Both the position numbers and the translations under genes were made by a program. From contig CAYONP010000036.1 of NCBI GenBank assembly GCA_964405335.1, forward strand, positions 1 to 50,559: 50,559 nt of DNA, given 5' to 3'. Source of the stretch: CAYONP01 sp964405335 (GTDB taxonomy: Bacteria > Armatimonadota > UBA10988). The notes beneath the pieces are model-generated. The model ran no database searches and had not been told where the DNA came from. It worked only from the letters and a program-made list of their open reading frames with translations. How positions within the stretch are numbered: the stretch's first letter is position 1; the number at the start of each line of letters is the position of its first letter. Shown in pieces: positions 49,104 to 50,559 of this stretch.

Positions 49104-50489
49104 CTACTCGACCGCCGGTGACTCGACACCCGCCGCGGCGGCGTCGCGCGAGGCGCCGCGGACGGTCATCAGCACGTTGTAGATGAACAGGTAGAACGTG
49201 AACACCAGCGCCAGCCCCGACATCGTGCGCAGCAGGTACATCGGCTTGAGCCACAGGCCGGTGTACTGCACCGAACTCTGGAAGCTCCACCCCGCCGCCT
49301 GCTGCAGCCCGGCGATGGTCAACGCCGAGAAGAACAGCAGGAAGGCGATGACCATGGTCCAGAACTGGATGTTGGCCAGCCGTTCGCTGTAGATCGGCCG
49401 CTTCAGCACCCGCGGCAGGGCGTAGTAGATCATCGCGATCTGGATGCTGGTGAAGGTGCCCAGCAGCGCCATGTGCGCGTGCCCGACCACCCACTGCGAG
49501 AAGTGCAGGTAGGCGTTGATCGCCCGGGTCGCCTGCAGCGGACCCTGGATGCAGGTGATCAGGTACGAGACCATGCCCAGGGTGAGGAACTTGAGCGACG
49601 TGTTGCCCGGCACCTTGCCCCACGAATCGTCCATGGTGCGGAAGAAGTTGACCAGCACGGTCAGCACCGGGATGACCATCAGCGCCGAGGAGGTCGAGGC
49701 AATCGCCTTCAGCCACTCGGGGATCGGCGCCTGCAGCGTGTGGTGCGCGCCGATCGGCGCGTAGAAGATGGCGATGGTCCAGAACCCGATCAGGCTCAAG
49801 AGGTGGCTGTAGATCGGTTTCTGCACCAGCCGCGGCAAGAGGTAGTAGGTCGCCCCGACGCCCATCGTGGTGAACCACAGCCCGAGCGTGTTGTGGCCGT
49901 AGAACCAGCCGACGATGGCGTCGTTCAGCCCCGGCGCGGCGAAGAAGGTGCGGTTGCCCAGGAAGTAGATCACCGGGTACCAGCAGACCGTGCCGGCGAA
50001 GTACCAGAGCGAGACGTACATCAGCGGCTCGCGCCGCTGCAGGATGGTCATCAAGACGTTGTAACAGAGCAGGAGCAGCGCGATCATGACCAGGTAGTCG
50101 AACGGCTGGATCAGCTCGGCGTACTCCTTGCCCTCGGTCTGGCCGAGCCAGAGGAAGAGCAACCCGCCGGCGACGGTGAAGTTCCAGGCCCAGGCGGTGA
50201 AGTTGGCCAGCCGCTCGGAGTAGAGCCGGCAGCGGCAGAGGCGAGGGATGATGTACAACGCCGAGCCGACCTGCGCCATCGACAGCCAGCCGAAGGCCAC
50301 GCCGTTGACGTGCACCGGCCGCAGGCGGCCGAACGAGAGCCAGGCCTGGTGACGCATCACGTCGGGCCAGATGAAGTAGACCGAGGCCAGCAGGCCGATG
50401 GTCGTGCCCAGCGCGAACCAGACCAGTGAGCTGTACCACCACGTGCGCGCCGCACTGTCCGGCTGGTCGCTGAACAGGTGCTTGAACAT
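49104..50489 (-). CDS. ccoN: cbb3-type cytochrome c oxidase catalytic subunit
   Basis: CcoN reduces oxygen to water at a haem b3-CuB centre. The 461-residue product has about 12 helices and the expected ligands: His 60 (RPVHVNG), CuB His 199 (YGHNTLG), His 249 and 250 (GAHHTLQAP), and His 337 and 339 (VVGHAHMAL). The cross-linked Tyr, six residues before the His-His pair, is present as Tyr 243 (IFYAPIG). So it looks fully active. ATG 50489 has GAGGGG and GGAGG upstream. It is the first gene of the operon. Confidence 0.96.
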   Translation of the reverse strand: MFKHLFSDQPDSAARTWWYSSLVWFALGTTIGLLASVYFIWPDVMRHQAWLSFGRLRPVHVNGVAFGWLSMAQVGSALYIIPRLCRCRLYSERLANFTAWAWNFTVAGGLLFLWLGQTEGKEYAELIQPFDYLVMIALLLLCYNVLMTILQRREPLMYVSLWYFAGTVCWYPVIYFLGNRTFFAAPGLNDAIVGWFYGHNTLGLWFTTMGVGATYYLLPRLVQKPIYSHLLSLIGFWTIAIFYAPIGAHHTLQAPIPEWLKAIASTSSALMVIPVLTVLVNFFRTMDDSWGKVPGNTSLKFLTLGMVSYLITCIQGPLQATRAINAYLHFSQWVVGHAHMALLGTFTSIQIAMIYYALPRVLKRPIYSERLANIQFWTMVIAFLLFFSALTIAGLQQAAGWSFQSSVQYTGLWLKPMYLLRTMSGLALVFTFYLFIYNVLMTVRGASRDAAAAGVESPAVE

Positions 50490-50524
50490 ACTGCCCCTCG
50501 CCTCCATCGGACCAGGCGAAGGGC

Positions 50525-50553
50525 AGTGTGACACCCACCCCGCGGAGCGTCAA
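50525..50553 (-). promoter_or_regulatory. Putative promoter of the respiratory operon
   Basis: On the minus strand, TTGACG (50548-50553), 17 bases and CACACT (50525-50530) lie about 35 bases before the ccoN ATG. The -10 box is weak, but the same spelling occurs before the PEP-CTERM gene. The window ends just upstream, so further sites (for example FNR-like) cannot be seen. Confidence 0.4.
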
Positions 50554-50559
50554 GGAGTT

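Noticed and set aside
1..50559. tRNA, rRNA, CRISPR arrays, prophage or integrase genes
   Set aside because: I looked for T-loop-like GGTTCGAATC motifs, regularly spaced repeats and recombinase or phage proteins and found none.

Overview
The window comes from a very GC-rich Gram-negative bacterium. I would place it in the Planctomycetota or a close relative, possibly Phycisphaerae-like. The reasons are a PEP-CTERM protein, a DUF1080 (3-keto-disaccharide hydrolase) protein, a small bacterial-microcompartment locus of the aldolase/PduL type known from Planctomycetes and Verrucomicrobia, kdsB (lipopolysaccharide), and a cbb3-like oxidase fused into one operon with a Rieske/cytochrome b complex. 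This placement is an inference. About 52 protein genes fill the window almost completely. I see no rRNA, tRNA or CRISPR array.

Layout. 1-4.3 kb: kdsB, secF, secD (minus strand). 4.6-6.4 kb: an AbiE toxin-antitoxin pair with a visible operator/promoter. 6.5-8.6 kb: tyrS, then a convergent PEP-CTERM beta-propeller gene. 8.8-13.8 kb: UPF0182 membrane protein, class III nucleotide cyclase, lipoprotein and a small secreted protein. 13.8-21.7 kb: DHOD-like and DapA-like enzymes, sugar isomerase, a propeller protein, SMP-30 lactonase, SPOR protein, and the Nnr metabolite-repair enzyme. 21.7-27.4 kb: a minus-strand run encoding a Gfo/Idh/MocA oxidoreductase, class II aldolase, two BMC-H shell proteins, PduL, a BMC-associated protein, a UbiA-type phosphoribosyltransferase and a GT2 glycosyltransferase. 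27.6-37.4 kb: glmS, sfsA, a degenerate P-type-ATPase-like protein, DUF1080, a CBS-YqhQ fusion, argS, rpe, guaB. 37.4-38.7 kb: a tandemly duplicated two-gene cassette. 38.7-42 kb: a DUF6259-like glycosidase and mrp. 42-50.5 kb: one long respiratory operon transcribed leftwards.

The most interesting part is the respiratory operon. It encodes CcoN, a CcoO with two haem-c motifs, two 58-residue membrane proteins, a dihaem c lipoprotein, a Rieske protein, a cytochrome b that has lost both high-potential-haem histidines, two small membrane proteins, a second cytochrome b that keeps all four histidines and is fused to a 2[4Fe-4S] ferredoxin, an MvhD-like Fe-S protein, and a 42-residue membrane protein hidden in the end of the mvhD-like gene. 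The Fe-S carrier gene mrp follows. This suggests a quinol:oxygen supercomplex with a low-potential side branch.

Other notable points are a repeat family (GTAGG plus hairpin) whose GTAGG supplies the TAG stop codon of at least four genes, an 83-bp inverted-repeat element that writes the last codons of the GT2 gene, a 647-bp tandem duplication that carried the tail of guaB with it, an intact pseudo-P-type ATPase, and several TTGAC(A/G)-17/18-bp promoters, two of which would give leaderless mRNAs.
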